From: Alistipes sp.
GTDB lineage: Bacteria > Bacteroidota > Bacteroidia > Bacteroidales > Rikenellaceae
Length of the DNA stretch: 64,000 nucleotides
NCBI GenBank assembly: GCA_019422485.1
Contig: JAHZDG010000003.1
Span: 8,674 to 72,673 of the forward strand
Reading direction: 5' to 3'
The notes beneath the pieces were generated by a model. That model worked only from the letters and a program-made list of their open reading frames with translations, did not search any database and was not told where the DNA came from. The translations under genes were made by a program, and so were the position numbers. Below, piece after piece: positions 55,725-64,000 of this stretch. The stretch's first letter is position 1. Each line of letters begins with the position of its first letter.

Positions 55725-56435
55725 ATGAATTTATTATTGCAGACAACAGAGATGGTAGCCGAAGCTACCGAAACCGCCCAAACTGCTCAAACCATGGGCC
55801 TGGGTGAACTTTTCCTGGCCGGGGGTTGGTTGATGTGGCCCTTGCTGGCGTTGGGTGGGGTGACGATCTTCATCTTTTTCGAACGCTTCTGGGCCATTCG
55901 CAAGGCTTCACAGATCGATATGAACTTTATGAACCGCATCCGCGACATGATCTATGACGGCAAAATTACCGCCGCCATCCAGTTGTGCCGCAATACCGAC
56001 AGCCCGATTGCCCGCATGATCGAAAAAGGGATCGAACGTATCGGCCGTCCGCTGAACGACGTTCACTCGTCGATCGAAAACGTGGCCAACCTGGAAGTCT
56101 CGAAACTCGAAAACGGATTGCCGTTCCTGGCGACGATCGCCGGGGGTGCCCCGATGTTGGGGTTCCTGGGGACCGTTATCGGGATGGTGCAGGCCTTTAT
56201 GAATATGGCTCAGGCCGGCGGTACGGTCGATATGAGCATCCTGGCCAGCGGGATGTATGTCGCCATGATTACGACCGTCGGCGGTCTGATCGTCGGGATT
56301 CCGGCCTACTTCGGCTATAACTACCTGGTGGCCCGGATCGAAAAACTGGTTTTCCAGATGGAAGCCAACTCGATCGCCTTCATGGATATTCTGAATCAGC
56401 CGGTGGAACAATCTTCCCATATGGGTATGCGTTAA
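55725..56435 (+). CDS. exbB: MotA/TolQ/ExbB proton-channel protein
   Basis: A 236-residue inner-membrane protein with three helices, at about residues 31-52, 130-150 and 180-205. GMVQAFMNMAQAG and TTVGGLIVGIPAYFGYNYLVARI are the family signatures in the last two helices. It forms the pentameric channel that, with ExbD, drives TonB or TolA. Since a TonB homologue follows in the operon, ExbB is preferred to TolQ. It begins 117 bases after tamB. Confidence 0.9.
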   Translation: MNLLLQTTEMVAEATETAQTAQTMGLGELFLAGGWLMWPLLALGGVTIFIFFERFWAIRKASQIDMNFMNRIRDMIYDGKITAAIQLCRNTDSPIARMIEKGIERIGRPLNDVHSSIENVANLEVSKLENGLPFLATIAGGAPMLGFLGTVIGMVQAFMNMAQAGGTVDMSILASGMYVAMITTVGGLIVGIPAYFGYNYLVARIEKLVFQMEANSIAFMDILNQPVEQSSHMGMR

Positions 56436-56561
56436 TGGAATACCGGTTGCGGAAGTTTGTCCCGTGTCGTAGCGGAGAACCCGGTGGGGGACTCTTTCGG
56501 AACGGACAAATAGCCCGAGTGTATTCCTAACAGAGAGTTCAACGATTAACAAACCGAAATT

Positions 56562-56954
56562 ATGGCCATTAAAAGAGGCTCAAAAGTCGAAAAATCTTAT
56601 AGCGCGGCATCTATGACCGACTTGATGTTCCTGCTGTTGATCTTCATGTTGATCTCGACCACGCTGATCAATCCCAATGCCTTGAAGCTGTTGCTGCCCA
56701 AGAGCGCCAATCAGCTCAAGGAAAAACCTTATACGACGGTATCGATCACCAGTGACCTGAACTATTATGTCGAAATGACTCCTGTTCCGTTCGATCGGTT
56801 GGAGTCGGCCTTGCAGGCGAAACTCGGCGGGGTGGAAGATCCTACCGTGTCGTTGCATTGCGACAAGACGGTGCCGGTGGACGAGGTGGTCAAAGTGATG
56901 AACATCGCCAAAAACAATAAGTATAAATTGATTCTGGCGACCAGCCCCAATTAA
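56562..56954 (+). CDS. exbD: ExbD/TolR biopolymer transport protein
   Basis: A 130-residue bitopic protein. The N-terminal cytoplasmic basic segment leads to one membrane helix, SMTDLMFLLLIFMLIS, whose Asp is the conserved proton-relay residue. The periplasmic domain contains VSLHCDKTVPVDEVVKVMNIA, the usual peptidoglycan-facing part. It partners ExbB in the channel complex. TonB starts two bases after its stop. Confidence 0.9.
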   Translation: MAIKRGSKVEKSYSAASMTDLMFLLLIFMLISTTLINPNALKLLLPKSANQLKEKPYTTVSITSDLNYYVEMTPVPFDRLESALQAKLGGVEDPTVSLHCDKTVPVDEVVKVMNIAKNNKYKLILATSPN

Positions 56955-56956
56955 GT

Positions 56957-57781
56957 ATGATGGTGGATTATCAGCAGGAGGACCGGACCCAGGGACGGAT
57001 CGTCGGTGGGGTAGCTACGCTGGTGTATGCGGTGTTGCTGGTCGTGCTGATGCTGTTCGTTCGGTTTACGTTGGATCAGAAACCCGAAGAAAGCGACGGG
57101 TTGATGATCAACTTCGGGAACGTGGAGGAGGCCGCCCCCGGCAGCGATATGCAGCTCAATGATGAGATTGCCGAGGCGCGTCAGGTCGAACGTCAGACAC
57201 CTGCCGTACAGAGTGAGGAAGAGACTTTGACCCAGGATTTCGAAGAGGCTCCGGCGGTGCAGAAACCCAAGACCCAGAAAAAGAAACCCAAAGAAGAACC
57301 CAAGAAGGAGACTCCTCAACCGAAAAAGAATACCCAGCCGCCCGCCGAGAAACCGCGTGAGGTGAATCGTAAGGCGTTGTTCCCGGGACGCACGGCCGGC
57401 AGTAAGGCCACCAGCGAAGGGACAGGAAAAGGGGCCGGTAACCAGGGAAATCTGGCGGGAGATCCCGGCGGAAGTCACGATGGCAATGGCACCGGAACCG
57501 GTGGCAGCGGGACGGCATCCTTGTCCGGACGTTCATTGGTAGGGGCGTTGCCCCGACCCGATTACGGTGCGCGAGATGAGGGTCGTGTCGTGGTAGAGAT
57601 CACCGTCGATCAGCAGGGACGGGTCGTCAATGCTGCATATCGTTCGGTCGGTTCGACCACCCAGAACAGTACGTTGGTGAATGCTGCGTTGCGGGCGGCT
57701 CGTCAGGCCCGATTCAACGTGGATGAAAACGCGCCGATTTCTCAGCGAGGAACCATTACCTATATTTTCCGAATGCAGTAG
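56957..57781 (+). CDS. tonB: TonB-family energy-transducing protein
   Basis: A 274-residue protein with a single N-terminal membrane helix (IVGGVATLVYAVLLVVLMLFVRF). It is followed by an acidic stretch, then a Pro/Lys-rich region (about 93-135; KKPKEEPKKETPQPKKN) that spans the periplasm, a Gly/Ser/Thr-rich link, and a C-terminal TonB domain ending RFNVDENAPISQRGTITY. ExbB and ExbD lie directly upstream, so all three probably form one complex energising TonB-dependent receptors. The C-terminal motif closely matches that of the orphan TonB-like protein at 40649. Confidence 0.88.
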   Translation: MMVDYQQEDRTQGRIVGGVATLVYAVLLVVLMLFVRFTLDQKPEESDGLMINFGNVEEAAPGSDMQLNDEIAEARQVERQTPAVQSEEETLTQDFEEAPAVQKPKTQKKKPKEEPKKETPQPKKNTQPPAEKPREVNRKALFPGRTAGSKATSEGTGKGAGNQGNLAGDPGGSHDGNGTGTGGSGTASLSGRSLVGALPRPDYGARDEGRVVVEITVDQQGRVVNAAYRSVGSTTQNSTLVNAALRAARQARFNVDENAPISQRGTITYIFRMQ

Positions 57782-57837
57782 AAAACCCTGTCCGTTGAGG
57801 GGGAATTTTCTGTGGACCGTTCGAAAGCTTCAGTGCG

Positions 57838-58218
57838 ATGCGTATGAAAAAATTTTGGTTGCTGTTGTTGTGTGGATTGGGGAGTGGCCTGCTTTCGGCT
57901 CAACCCGCTCTGCGCTTCGAAGTGACGGAACAGAATGCCGGGAAAATCCCGGAACAAGGCGGGGTGGTAACCCGTACGTATCGTTATACGAATGAGGGGA
58001 ATGCTCCCTTGTTGGTGATCGATAGCAAAGTGTCGTGCAGCTGTACCAAAGTGGAGTTTTCGAAAAAGCCGTTGATGCCGGGCCAAAAAGCGGAGGTTAT
58101 CGTGCGGTACGATCCCCGAAAACAGCCGGCCGGTAAAATCTATAAAGCGATTCAGCTCTTTTCGAACGATCCGGCGGGTCGTCATATTTTGATCTTTCGG
58201 GGAGAAGTAACCCCTTAA
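57838..58218 (+). CDS. DUF1573 secreted protein
   Basis: A 126-residue exported protein. The signal peptide is FWLLLLCGLGSGLLSAQ, and the mature part carries the DUF1573 pattern: RTYRYTNEGNAPLLV, SKVSCSCTKV (the SCSCT motif) and FSNDPAGRHIL. It has an Ig-like fold. The function is unknown, although family members are abundant in Bacteroidetes periplasm. The first ATG is 57838, with a second at 57844. It lies 56 bases after tonB and may be cotranscribed. A bidirectional terminator follows. Confidence 0.85.
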   Translation: MRMKKFWLLLLCGLGSGLLSAQPALRFEVTEQNAGKIPEQGGVVTRTYRYTNEGNAPLLVIDSKVSCSCTKVEFSKKPLMPGQKAEVIVRYDPRKQPAGKIYKAIQLFSNDPAGRHILIFRGEVTP

Positions 58219-58238
58219 ACAGAATGAGGAAAAAGTAT

Positions 58239-58269
58239 AAAAGCGGTTGGTTGTGGCCAACCGCTTTTT
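58239..58269. terminator. Bidirectional terminator between DUF1573 and MATE genes
   Basis: A 12-bp stem (AAAAGCGGTTGG with its complement, 58239-58250 and 58257-58268). T-rich tails are present in both directions, serving the plus-strand DUF1573 gene and the minus-strand MATE gene. Confidence 0.8.
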
Positions 58270-58300
58270 GTATGGTTTGAAGCGAAGGGGCGGGTGGAGA

Positions 58301-59593
58301 TCAGATCAGCTTTTTCAATCCGCTGGTCATGATGTATTGGAGTACGCCGCGCAGAACCAAAAAGACCATGAAGGCCAGCCAGAGCGCATTGTTGCCTAAC
58401 GATCCCAGCAAACCGTAGTAGGTGGCTAAAAAGGCCGCCATAGAGATGAATACCGAGTTGCGCATGATGCGGGTGGCGGTGGCGCCGATCAGGGCTCCGT
58501 CAATCAGGAACGGGGCGAAGCCGAGCAGCGGAACGATTACCACCCAACCGACGTATTGCGAGGCGGTGGCGAGAATGTCGGGGCTTTCGGTGAACAGTTT
58601 TAGCAGGTCTTCCCAGAAGAAGATGTAGACCAGCATGTTGAACAGCGCAACGCCGGCGCTCCAGGCCAGCAGGGCTTTCAGGTAGCGTCGGATCATGTAG
58701 GGGTTGCGTGCTCCGACAAACCGTCCGATGAGCGATTCGGCGGCGTAGGCGAAGCCGTCCATCATGTAGGAGAAAATCGTAAAGAGCTGCATGAGCAGGG
58801 TGTTTACGGCCAGCATGGTGTCGCCCATGCCCGAAGAGGCGGAGGTGAAGAAGGTATATACGACGACGATAAAGAATGTCCGCAGGAAAATGTCCCGGTT
58901 GACGGCGAAAAAGTGCATCATGGGTTTCATGTCGAGGGCGCTGCGCAGATCGACGTGTCTCAGAATGCGGCGATAGTAGCGTCCGGTCAGCCAGAGTGCC
59001 ATCCCCAGCGAACCGTATTGGGCGACGACGGTTCCCCAGGCGACACCGACCATCCCCATGTTCAGCCCGAATACGAACCACAGGCTGAAGGCAATGTTCA
59101 GTACATTGAGAACGATGGAGATATACATCGGGAATCGGGAGTTCTGCAGACCGATGAACCAGCCCTGGAAGACAAACAGCGAAAGGGTGGCCGGGGCGGC
59201 CCATACGCGGGCGTAGAAGTATTCGGCGGCCATTTGCATGGTTTGTGGGGTGCCTTTCATCATGGCCAGGGTGAGGGTGCCGACACCGCGTTGAAAGACC
59301 AGCAGAAGCAGGGCAACGAGCAGGGCGACGCTCAGGGATCGAACCAGAACGGCTGCGGCTTCGGGAAAGTTGCGGGCTCCGAAGGCCTGGGCGGCCAGTC
59401 CCGAGGTCCCCATGCGCAGGAAGGCGAAGTTCCAGTAGATGAAATTGAAGATCGTGGTCCCGATGGCCAGGGCCCCGATCAGGTAGTCGACTCCCAGCCG
59501 ACCTACCACGGCAATGTCTACCATCCCCAGCAGCGGAATGGTGATTCCGGTGATGATGTTGGGAATGGCCAGTTTCAGAATGGTGCGGTTCAT
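58301..59593 (-). CDS. MATE-family efflux transporter
   Basis: A 430-residue inner-membrane protein with about twelve helices. It starts MNRTILKLAIPNIITGITIPL, a typical MATE opening, and continues with LGMVDIAVVGRLG and GTSGLAAQAFGARN. These transporters export drugs or metabolites against sodium or protons. The start at ATG 59593 is chosen because the frame upstream to 60088 is mixed and overlaps the meaB region. It is convergent with the ExbB operon and divergent from meaB. Substrate cannot be told from sequence. Confidence 0.92.
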   Translation of the reverse strand: MNRTILKLAIPNIITGITIPLLGMVDIAVVGRLGVDYLIGALAIGTTIFNFIYWNFAFLRMGTSGLAAQAFGARNFPEAAAVLVRSLSVALLVALLLLVFQRGVGTLTLAMMKGTPQTMQMAAEYFYARVWAAPATLSLFVFQGWFIGLQNSRFPMYISIVLNVLNIAFSLWFVFGLNMGMVGVAWGTVVAQYGSLGMALWLTGRYYRRILRHVDLRSALDMKPMMHFFAVNRDIFLRTFFIVVVYTFFTSASSGMGDTMLAVNTLLMQLFTIFSYMMDGFAYAAESLIGRFVGARNPYMIRRYLKALLAWSAGVALFNMLVYIFFWEDLLKLFTESPDILATASQYVGWVVIVPLLGFAPFLIDGALIGATATRIMRNSVFISMAAFLATYYGLLGSLGNNALWLAFMVFLVLRGVLQYIMTSGLKKLI

Positions 59594-59839
59594 GGGGCAA
59601 AGGTCAGGATTTTTTACGGTTTTCGGGCGAAATCGGAGGAATTTTCGTGGGAAAGTACAGAAAGGGTTGAGTCGGGCCCTGCGGCACAAAGGGGCTGTTT
59701 GAAGATTAGGATGGAAAGCGTCGTGTTTGGAAGGTGTGAAAAAGGGCGATTCCCGGTTGAGGTGATTCGGATGGCGACAGAAAACAGAAAAAGATCGGGT
59801 CAGGGTGAAAAAGCCAGGGAAAATCTGAAAGAAAATCCG

Positions 59840-59847
59840 TACATTTG
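59840..59847 (+). promoter_or_regulatory. Promoter -7 element of meaB
   Basis: TACATTTG, a full match, 28 bases before the meaB ATG. The -33 box is not seen. Confidence 0.55.
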
Positions 59848-59875
59848 ATTCCTTTCCAGTAAGCAAAATGTCGTT

Positions 59876-60976
59876 ATGAAACACTACGAAGAGATACATG
59901 GGCTGGAACACGATACGGCCCTGAAAGTCAATGCGGGAATCGAACAGCCGCCTATTGTGAACCCTTATTTCCAGCGGCGCAAACGTCATCAACTGACGAC
60001 CGATGAATACATCGAAGGCATCTTGGCCGGAAATATTACCATCCTGTCTCAGGCCATTACACTGGTCGAAAGCCTGTTGCCGGAACATTATGCCCAGGCT
60101 CAGGAGATCATCGAACGTTGTTTGCCGTACAGCGGACGGTCGGTGCGGATTGGGATTACGGGGGTTCCCGGAGCCGGTAAGTCAACCTTTATCGAAGCCA
60201 TCGGAACGCTGGTAACCAACCTCGGACATAAACTTTCGGTGCTGGCCATCGACCCCAGTTCGGAACGGAGCGGAGGCTCGATTCTGGGCGATAAAACCCG
60301 TATGGAAACCCTGGTGCACAATCCTGCGGCCTTTATCCGCCCCTCCCCTTCGGCCGGGTCCTTGGGTGGGGTGGCCCGCAAAACCCGTGAAACCGTTATT
60401 TTGTGTGAAGCCGCCGGCTTCGATGTGATTTTCATCGAAACGGTCGGGGTCGGACAGAGTGAAACGGCAGTACATTCGATGGTCGATCTCTTTCTGTTGA
60501 TTCAGATCGCCGGAGCCGGTGATGAATTGCAGGGGATCAAGCGCGGGATTATGGAGATGGCCGATATGATCGCCATCAACAAATCGGATAGCGGCAACCA
60601 ACAGCGTGCGGCTTTGGCCAAGAGTCATTTTGTCAATGCGTTGAATCTCTTTCCGATGCCCGAATCGGGGTGGAAACCTCAGGTGTATACCTGTTCGGCG
60701 ATCGAAGGCAACGGGTTGCCGGAAATTTGGAACGGGATCGAAGATTTCTTGAAATTTACCAAACAGAACGGATACTATCAGAACAATCGTAACCGTCAGT
60801 CGAAATACTGGATGTATGAAACGATCAATGAGGCGTTGCGGGAAAGTTTCTATCAGAATCCGGCCGTGGAAGCGCGGTTGCAGGAGTATGAACAACAGGT
60901 GTTGGCCGATCAGAAGAGTTCGTTTGTGGCTGCACGTGAGTTGTTGAATCTCTATTTTTCTCATGTGAAAGAGTAA
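59876..60976 (+). CDS. meaB: Methylmalonyl-CoA mutase-associated GTPase MeaB
   Basis: A 366-residue SIMIBI GTPase that protects and loads cobalamin on methylmalonyl-CoA mutase, needed for the succinate-propionate pathway of Bacteroidales. GITGVPGAGKST (94-105) is the Walker A loop; DPSSERSGGSILGDKTRM is the switch region seen as DPSSERSGGSILGDK, IETVGVGQSE the switch III-like element, and NKSD the base-specificity motif. The mutase subunits are not in the window. The gene is monocistronic, with a terminator at 61023. Confidence 0.94.
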   Translation: MKHYEEIHGLEHDTALKVNAGIEQPPIVNPYFQRRKRHQLTTDEYIEGILAGNITILSQAITLVESLLPEHYAQAQEIIERCLPYSGRSVRIGITGVPGAGKSTFIEAIGTLVTNLGHKLSVLAIDPSSERSGGSILGDKTRMETLVHNPAAFIRPSPSAGSLGGVARKTRETVILCEAAGFDVIFIETVGVGQSETAVHSMVDLFLLIQIAGAGDELQGIKRGIMEMADMIAINKSDSGNQQRAALAKSHFVNALNLFPMPESGWKPQVYTCSAIEGNGLPEIWNGIEDFLKFTKQNGYYQNNRNRQSKYWMYETINEALRESFYQNPAVEARLQEYEQQVLADQKSSFVAARELLNLYFSHVKE

Positions 60977-61022
60977 AAGACGGTTGGAATAATGCATAGC
61001 TGTTTGTTTGTGGCTTAAAAAG

Positions 61023-61057
61023 CAGGGGTACTTGATGGGAAGTGCCCCTGTTTTTTT
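61023..61057 (+). terminator. Intrinsic terminator after meaB
   Basis: A 10-bp stem (61023-61032 with 61041-61050, one G-U pair), 8-base loop, and seven T residues. It lies 47 bases after the stop. The rest of the gap to 61351 holds no gene. Confidence 0.88.
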
Positions 61058-61296
61058 GTGTGGTGGAAGTTGGCTGAACGGGGAATGAGGCTGAGGTGTA
61101 TGATCTTGTGTTCAGATGTGAATCGGGAAGAAATTTCGAGGGTGAAATTTCTTGAATGGATCGGTGCCTGAAGGGGCGTGGAAGGCCGTTGAGAAGGCTC
61201 AGAAAGGTTTTGGAGTAGGGTGGGGGAAGAATTTTTTTAAGATATTCATAGTCAATGTTCTTCGCTGGGGTTGTGTGGTATTTAAAGTTTTTTTAT

Positions 61297-61304
61297 TACC
61301 TTTG
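61297..61304 (+). promoter_or_regulatory. Promoter -7 element of the ClpV-like gene
   Basis: TACCTTTG, a full match, 48 bases before the ATG. A TTG at 61271-61273 is 23 bases upstream, a little too far for the -33 consensus. Confidence 0.5.
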
Positions 61305-61351
61305 GTGGAGTAGGTTACGCTTTAGACTGAATAGTATTCAAAGGATTAAAA

Positions 61352-63802
61352 ATGAGCGACATCAAAGCTATTGCGAACTCTTTCGCCGAGGAATATTGTA
61401 GTGACGCGATCTACCCCTCCCATTTGTTTAAAGCCGTACTGCATAAAAGTGTGGGCTTGGTTCATTTCCTGGAAACCGATCTGGATAAGGATTATTACTA
61501 TCTGCAGGAGTGGGCCGATATACAAATGCAACTCTCTCCGCGGGCTCCGAGACCGCAGAAAGACCTCGATTATGCTCCGGATGCCCGAGCTGTCATGGAG
61601 GAAGCCTCCGTGTATCAGGAAAAATTCGGATTGGCCGAGTGTGAGCCGATTTGCGTATTGGCCTCCCTGGTGACTCCGGGTGTCGGATTTACGTTCGAAC
61701 AGTTGAAAACCTTGCCGCTGACGGTCGGCGAAATTCAGGATAAAATCGGTCTGTCGGATCGTGCGGCCTCTTCGGGGGATGCGGCTCGGAAAACCGGAAC
61801 CTCTTCGGTCGGAACCGGGAAAAACCTGTTGGGGAAATACTGTATCGACCAGATCGAGGCGGCGAAAGCCGGAAAAATGGCTCCCGTGATCGGGTTTGAA
61901 AATGAAATCTCGGTGATTTTCGAAATCCTGGGGCGTAAAACCAAATCCAATCTGTTGATTACCGGGGAGTCGGGCGTGGGGAAAACTTCGCTGATCCATG
62001 CTTTTATCCAGCAGCTTTGTCAGGGGCATATGCCTTCGTTCCTGGAACAGGCTTCGGCCTATGAGCTCGATGTGGCCAGTCTCGGAGCGGATGCCTCCTA
62101 CAAGGGTGAAGTGGAAGATCGCTTCAAAAACCTGTTGCAGGAGATTAAGGAACAGCCCAATACCATTCTGATTATCGAGTCGGTCGACAAGTTGTTTGAT
62201 AAACAGGGAAGTTTGTATGGCGCTTCGTCCATTCTGAAACAGGAGCTGAATAAGGGCGATCTGTTGCTGCTGTGCACCTCTTCGATCGACGGCTATACCA
62301 AGAATATCGAAACCGATAAGGAGTTTGTGAACAAACTCGAAAAAATAACCCTCGAAGAACCGAATGCCGATCTGTGCTTGCGGATTCTGAAAGGGGCGAT
62401 GCAACCTTATGTCGATTATCATCGGCTGACCCTTGGGGAGCCGGTGATGGCCGATGCCATTCGTTTGGCCAAACGTTATCTGACGGAAAAATCGCTGCCG
62501 GATTCGGCTTTCGATCTGATCGACCGGACGATGGCGCTGGTTAAGACCATGAACGACATGTCGGCGGGCGATATCGCCGCTTTGCAGGCGGAACTGAATC
62601 AGTTGGCCTCGCAGCTCGATACGATGGAGACCGCTCAGATGATGACGGAACTGGAGTGGCTGCATTATAAGCTGATTCGCCAGATCAGCTGTATCCTGAT
62701 GGCTCAGTTGGATGCGGACGTCGATTTCAGCAAGATCGCTACCGCACGTGAACGGGTCGATTATCTGCAAAAGGTGCTCGACCAGTTGACCGCGTTGAGC
62801 CAGCAGAAACGGACGGAACTCGAAAGTTCGGATCTGTTTGCCGTGGTGGCCAAACAGACCGGTATTCCGCTGGGAAAAGTGCAGTCGAAGGAACGGGATC
62901 GGTTGATCAATGCCGAAGCGACGCTCAAAAAACGGGTGGTCGGACAGGATCATGCCGTGAAGATCGTACTCGATGCCGTGTTCGAATCGCGTTCAGGCCT
63001 GAACAAGAAAGGACAGCCGATGGGCTCTTTCTTCTTCCTGGGACCGACCGGAACCGGGAAAACCGAACTCTCGAAGGCCTTGGCCGCCTTCCTGTTCGAA
63101 GACGAATCGTCGTTGATCCGGTTCGATATGTCGGAGTTCAAGGAAGAACATTCGGTGGCCTTGTTGTACGGAGCGCCTCCGGGCTATGTCGGTTATGAAG
63201 AAGGGGGCTTGCTGGTCAATAAGATCCGGCAGAAACCCTATTCGGTGGTGTTGTTCGACGAAATCGAAAAGGCTCATAAATCGGTCTTCGACCTCTTCTT
63301 GCAGATTCTGGACGAAGGAAAACTGCATGACCGTCTGGGACGTGTGGGCGACTTCTCGAATGCCTTGATTCTGTTCACCTCCAACATCGGGAGCCAGTTC
63401 ATTGTCGACTCGTTCAACCAGGGCATGATCCCTCGCAACAACGACCTGATGGATATCATGCAGAACTATTTCCGTCCCGAATTCCTGGGACGTCTGACGG
63501 AGATTGTTCCCTTCTCACCGATTACCGAAGAGACGGTGACCCGCATCTTCGATATTCATCTGAAAGGCTTGCTCAAGCTGCTGGAAGAACAGGATATCCG
63601 CCTGAGCATCCCGCAGGAAGTGAAACGCGAGATTGCCATGATGGGCTTCAATCCGCAATATGGCGCCCGTCCGGTGATCGGAATCATCCGCAAGGAACTG
63701 CGTCACCCGTTGTCCAAACTGATTATTTCCGGACAGATCAAGTCGGGCGATACGGTGGAAGTCCGCATGAAGGACGGAGTCCCGGAATTTGTTACTCTCT
63801 GA
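61352..63802 (+). CDS. ClpB/ClpV-type AAA+ ATPase, candidate TssH of a contractile secretion system
   Basis: An 816-residue HSP100 protein. Residues 1-125 resemble a Clp N domain. D1 (about 165-395) has Walker A GESGVGKT (205-212) and pore loop ADASYKG, but the Walker B position reads LIIES (273-277) where ClpB has hhIDE, and the arginine-finger region reads NKLEK rather than RRF, so D1 looks inactive. A short M-domain region follows (about 400-500). D2 is canonical: GPTGTGKT (564-571), LFDE (634-637), TSNIG, RPEF-LGR (708-714) and GAR near the end. ClpV recycles contracted T6SS sheaths; ClpB rescues aggregated protein. The following gene does not belong to a classical ClpB neighbourhood, so I favour TssH, with moderate certainty. 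Confidence 0.75.
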   Translation: MSDIKAIANSFAEEYCSDAIYPSHLFKAVLHKSVGLVHFLETDLDKDYYYLQEWADIQMQLSPRAPRPQKDLDYAPDARAVMEEASVYQEKFGLAECEPICVLASLVTPGVGFTFEQLKTLPLTVGEIQDKIGLSDRAASSGDAARKTGTSSVGTGKNLLGKYCIDQIEAAKAGKMAPVIGFENEISVIFEILGRKTKSNLLITGESGVGKTSLIHAFIQQLCQGHMPSFLEQASAYELDVASLGADASYKGEVEDRFKNLLQEIKEQPNTILIIESVDKLFDKQGSLYGASSILKQELNKGDLLLLCTSSIDGYTKNIETDKEFVNKLEKITLEEPNADLCLRILKGAMQPYVDYHRLTLGEPVMADAIRLAKRYLTEKSLPDSAFDLIDRTMALVKTMNDMSAGDIAALQAELNQLASQLDTMETAQMMTELEWLHYKLIRQISCILMAQLDADVDFSKIATARERVDYLQKVLDQLTALSQQKRTELESSDLFAVVAKQTGIPLGKVQSKERDRLINAEATLKKRVVGQDHAVKIVLDAVFESRSGLNKKGQPMGSFFFLGPTGTGKTELSKALAAFLFEDESSLIRFDMSEFKEEHSVALLYGAPPGYVGYEEGGLLVNKIRQKPYSVVLFDEIEKAHKSVFDLFLQILDEGKLHDRLGRVGDFSNALILFTSNIGSQFIVDSFNQGMIPRNNDLMDIMQNYFRPEFLGRLTEIVPFSPITEETVTRIFDIHLKGLLKLLEEQDIRLSIPQEVKREIAMMGFNPQYGARPVIGIIRKELRHPLSKLIISGQIKSGDTVEVRMKDGVPEFVTL

Positions 63803-63854
63803 ATTGATTATGACGATTGAAAACGATAAATAACCTTAAAAATCCCAAAAAATT

Positions 63855-64000
63855 ATGGCACTGAAAGAGAATTTCATCTCGATGGCACCGGATGAGGAGT
63901 CCAACGCGAAAGTCAACCCGATTGATAATAATAAGACCTTGATCATTGATCAGTATACCTCTGACGTTGAACCGGGAAATCCGGAATTTGTGGAAGACAT
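63855..64000 (+). CDS. N-terminal fragment, possible contractile-apparatus protein (3' end outside window)
   Basis: An open frame from ATG 63855, 52 bases after the ATPase stop, runs to the window end (48 complete codons plus two bases). It begins MALKENFISMAPDEESNAKV and continues with an acidic, Asn-rich stretch containing NNKTLIIDQY. I do not recognise the fragment reliably. By position after a ClpV-like ATPase, a sheath subunit (TssB or TssC) is one possibility; this is inference. ClpV N domains are known to bind an N-terminal helix of TssC. The frame is coding-like and uses codons similar to its neighbour. Confidence 0.65.
   Translation, partial: MALKENFISMAPDEESNAKVNPIDNNKTLIIDQYTSDVEPGNPEFVED

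Noticed and set aside
59594..60088. Upstream extension of the MATE reading frame
   Set aside because: It overlaps the meaB promoter and start on the opposite strand; the MATE fold begins at 59593.

Overview
The window is a chromosomal segment of a Bacteroidota bacterium, most likely of the order Bacteroidales. Direct support comes from an LpxC-FabZ fusion, a GldE-type CBS-domain membrane protein, the Bacteroidetes order of cell-wall and division genes, an aconitase of about 750 residues, a MeaB GTPase, and repeated -7 elements of the Bacteroidetes form TAnnTTTG upstream of genes. The base composition is moderately GC-rich by eye. A Rikenellaceae-like (Alistipes-type) origin is a guess, not shown. 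I see no rRNA, tRNA, insertion sequence or CRISPR array.

Bases 1-15,325 hold mixed housekeeping and accessory genes: the tail of an unknown gene, an EFR1-type flavodoxin-ferredoxin, a DHH phosphoesterase, a PH-like membrane protein, aconitase with a long leader, a 52-residue rubredoxin too short for usual ORF cut-offs, adenylosuccinate lyase, a secreted GH78-type rhamnosidase, a polysaccharide flippase with a problematic start, arginyl-tRNA synthetase, and a tRNA-dihydrouridine synthase.

Bases 15,614-36,986 are the division and cell-wall (dcw) cluster: ftsL-like, ftsI with a PASTA domain, murE (meso-DAP type), mraY, murD, ftsW, murG, murC, ftsQ, ftsA, ftsZ and gldE. No mraZ or rsmH is found at its head. 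It is interrupted by three accessory genes between ftsI and murE (two small unknown proteins and a membrane-anchored PHP-domain protein) and by a secreted beta-propeller protein between murE and mraY. The PHP gene has its own promoter-like element and lies between two strong terminators, so murE and the downstream genes probably start from their own promoter.

Bases 37,105-50,848 carry an M28 peptidase, fabI, an outer-membrane barrel protein, an orphan TonB-like protein divergent from lpxC/fabZ-lpxA, an unknown secreted protein, the rimP-nusA-infB operon, and tsaD.

Bases 50,916-60,976 hold tamB, an ExbB-ExbD-TonB energy-transduction operon followed by a DUF1573 protein, a MATE transporter, and meaB. 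From 61,352 to the end a ClpB/ClpV-type AAA+ ATPase precedes a truncated gene. This looks like the edge of a locus for a contractile injection apparatus such as a Bacteroidetes type VI secretion system. The ATPase has a visibly degraded first AAA+ domain and an intact second one. The points I find most worth checking are that ATPase, the inserted genes in the dcw cluster, the flippase that lacks a normal start codon, and the paired TonB-like proteins.
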